From the NCBI RefSeq assembly GCF_014066305.1, contig NW_023501072.1, positions 16,021-80,020 of the forward strand: DNA of 64,000 nucleotides. Direction: 5' to 3'. Source of the stretch: Letharia columbiana (taxonomy: Eukaryota > Ascomycota > Lecanoromycetes > Lecanorales > Parmeliaceae). A model generated the notes under the pieces. That model saw only the letters and a list, made by a program, of their open reading frames with translations. It did no database searches and was not told where the DNA came from. Of this stretch, positions 61,490 to 64,000 are shown in pieces. The first letter of the stretch is position 1. Each line of letters begins with the position of its first letter. Made by a program: the position numbers and the translations under genes.

Positions 61490-64000
61490 TTATATATCTT
61501 ATAAGTAAAGATCTATAAATTAAATTTATAGAGTTAGATTTTTCTAAGTTAAATCGAATTTTAACTCTAGCTCTAAGTTAAATCGAACTCTAATCGCTTA
61601 CTATATATTTTTAATCTACTTTTATTACTATAAAATTAATTTACGCTATCTATATAATATATAAATATATATATATAAAGAGAGACGCGCTAAGGCTTAA
61701 TTAGAAAGATATATTAAATATAAAGAATTAATTTATAATAATTATCTATAAAAAATAGAGAAAGATTATATTCTTATAATAAGAAGTATTAAAATATTAA
61801 AAAGAAATAGAGATAACGTGTTAATTAGTAATATAAATCTTATAATATCTTCTACCGTAGTAAAATTTTTCGAATAATAAAATAGCTATAGATATTAAAC
61901 GATTTTAATTTATTTAAATATATATCGTTTAATATTTCTTCTATAGAGACTTAATTAACTATAATTATCGTAGTAAATTCTTTTTTTATAAGCGAAATAT
62001 CGGAAAGAAATAGAGATAACGTATTAATTAGTAATATAAATTCTATAATATCTTCTATCGTAGTAAAATCTTTCGAATAATAAAATAGCTATAGATATCG
62101 AACGATTTTAATTCATCTAAATATATATTATTCGATATTTCTTCTATAAAGATCTAATTAGCTATAATTATTATAGTAGATTCTTCTCTTATAATATTAT
62201 TATAATAATATATTATATTAATATAATAAAGATAATAGATTAAGTTATAATAATATTCTTCGTTTATTAAATAATAATTTAATATAGAATTATAAAGAGT
62301 ATATAATGTGAAATCTTAAAGAGCTAAGTTATATTCTTAATAATAATAATCTTATTATTACTTAATTTCTCTATAGTATTCTTTATAATATTCTTCGTAT
62401 TTATCTATTATAATTTCTTCTCTTACTTTTTAATATAGTAAAAATAATAAACTAAGTTATAATAATATTTTTCGCTTATTAAATAATAATTTCATATAAA
62501 ATTATAGAGAGTATATAACGTAGAATCTTAGAGAGCTAAGTTATATTCTTAATAATAGTAATTTTATTATCGCTTAATTTCTCCGTAGTATCCTCTATAA
62601 TATTCTCCGTAATATTCTTTATAATATTCTCTATATTTATCTATTATAATTTCTTCTCTTACTTTTTAATATAGTAAGAATAATAGATTAAGTTATAATA
62701 ATATTCTTTACTTACTAAGTAATAATTTAATATAAAATTATAAAGAGTATATAACGTAAGATCTTAAAGAGTTAAGTCGTGTTTTTAGTGCTAAAAGTCT
62801 TATTATTACTTAATTTTCCGTAATATTCTTTATATTTATCTATTATAGTTTCTTCTTTTATTTTTTATTTTATAGAATATTAGATTAAGTGATTAGCTAA
62901 GTAACTAACTAAGTAAATAATTAATATAATATAAAATCTTAAAAAACTAAGTCGTATTCTTAATAATAATAATTTTATTACTACTTAATTTCTTCGTAGT
63001 ATTCTCCGCATTTATCTATTATAATTTCTTCTCTTACTTCTTAATATAGTAGAGATAATAAGCTAAGTTATAATAATATTCTTCGCTTATTAAATAATAA
63101 TTTAATATAAAATAACTAAATTATAGTAATATTCTTCGCTTATTAAGTAATAATTTAATACGAAATCGTAGAGAGTATATAATATAAAATCTTAGAGAGC
63201 TAAGTCGTGTTCTTAATAATAATAATTTTATTACTACTTAATTTCTTTATAATATTCTCTATATTTATCTATTATAGTTTCTTCTCTTATTTTTTAATAT
63301 AGTAAAGATAATAGATTAAGTTATAGTAATATTTTTTACTTACTAAGTAATAATTTAATATAAAATTATAGAGAGTATATAACGTTTAAACGCGTTTAAT
63401 GTAATTATAATATTTAAATATTAGTTTAATCTATTTATCGCTAGCTTAAGAGAAGTATATAGAGGAGAATATATTTATTTAAGCTCTTTTTAAGAGTTTT
63501 TTAACGCGTTTATAAGTAATAGTAGATAGCTATTAGATTCGCTTACGGCCTCAATTATTAGTAATAGCGAATTCGCTAAAAGATAGTTTAAGAGCGTTAA
63601 TAAGAGACTCTAATTAGGCGAGAAGTATCGAAGATAATTATATTTATATTAATAGAATTAATAGAATTAATAGAATTAATAGATAGAATTAATAAAATGA
63701 TAAAAGAATAATAAATAGGTGAAAGGATTATTATTCGATCTTAAACGCGTCTAATATAACTATTATAACTATTATATTTAAATATTTATTTAATTTACTA
63801 ATAGTAGACTAAACTTTATTATTTTTATAGCGTTAGAAAGCATATATCGAGTTCTATAATTTACGAAATTATAAAGAAATAGTATTTATAGAGAGCTGAT
63901 TATTTTAGAGTATAAAACTTCTATATATAAATTTTTAATAAGAAAGCTTAAAAGGGCTAGCGAGCTAACTTAGTTAGTCTAGCTAAGAGACGTAATAATC
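61490..64000. repeat. Giant inverted repeat, right arm, running off the window
   Basis: Reverse complement of 58619-61130, including the inverted subrepeats. It ends at the window edge in CTAGCTAAGAGACGTAATAATC, which pairs with the start of the left arm, so the arm may end here or continue beyond. Confidence 0.88.

Noticed and set aside
58619..64000. Telomere or subtelomere end
   Set aside because: No TTAGGG-type arrays and no telomere-linked helicase text occur; the structure is an inverted repeat inside AT-rich DNA.

Overview
This window looks like nuclear DNA of a filamentous ascomycete (Pezizomycotina; a Dothideomycete or Leotiomycete would fit, but I cannot name the species). Two things point there. 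The protein families are typical of that group: GH71 alpha-1,3-glucanase, GH76 alpha-1,6-mannanase, NACHT/STAND NLR, rhodopsin-domain membrane protein and Tad1-type LINE. Introns are 46-64 bases, with GTRAGT-like donors and CTAAC/CTGAC branch points. About two thirds of the window is extremely AT-rich and almost lacks the dinucleotides CA and TG while keeping CG, which is the footprint of repeat-induced point mutation (RIP).

Layout: 1-26068 is an AT-rich block of decayed, nested duplicated repeats with several minisatellites and no gene. 26069-34690 is island 1: a rhodopsin-domain pseudogene (+), an intact nine-exon GH71 gene (+) and a secreted beta-rich protein gene (-) with one possible RIP stop. 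34690-37330 is AT-rich DNA. 37330-44200 is island 2: a short ORF with a signal peptide (+), a decayed NLR (-), a decayed phosphatidylserine-decarboxylase-like gene (-), an intact secreted RlpA/DPBB protein (+) and an intact FAD monooxygenase (-). 44215-49570 is one decayed Tad1-like LINE (+) in which ORF1 zinc knuckle, endonuclease, reverse transcriptase and RNase H can still be read. 49517-53610 is island 3: a GH76 gene whose 5' end abuts the LINE and is lost, an unrecognised broken gene (-) and a weak ORF. 53610-64000 is AT-rich again, with a hairpin-rich, less mutated element at 54633-55464 and a giant inverted repeat (arms about 2.5 kb, spacer about 360 bases) running to the window edge.

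The genes do not form an operon or an obvious biosynthetic cluster. The shared themes are secretion and cell-wall or surface polysaccharide (GH71, GH76, RlpA-like, two other signal-peptide proteins) in a gene-poor, repeat-rich compartment, with many neighbouring genes inactivated by stops and frameshifts. That resembles the fast-evolving AT-isochore compartments of plant-associated fungi, but this last point is inference. By my reading the intact genes are GH71, RlpA-like and the FAD monooxygenase. GH76 lacks its start. Four others are pseudogenes or probable pseudogenes.
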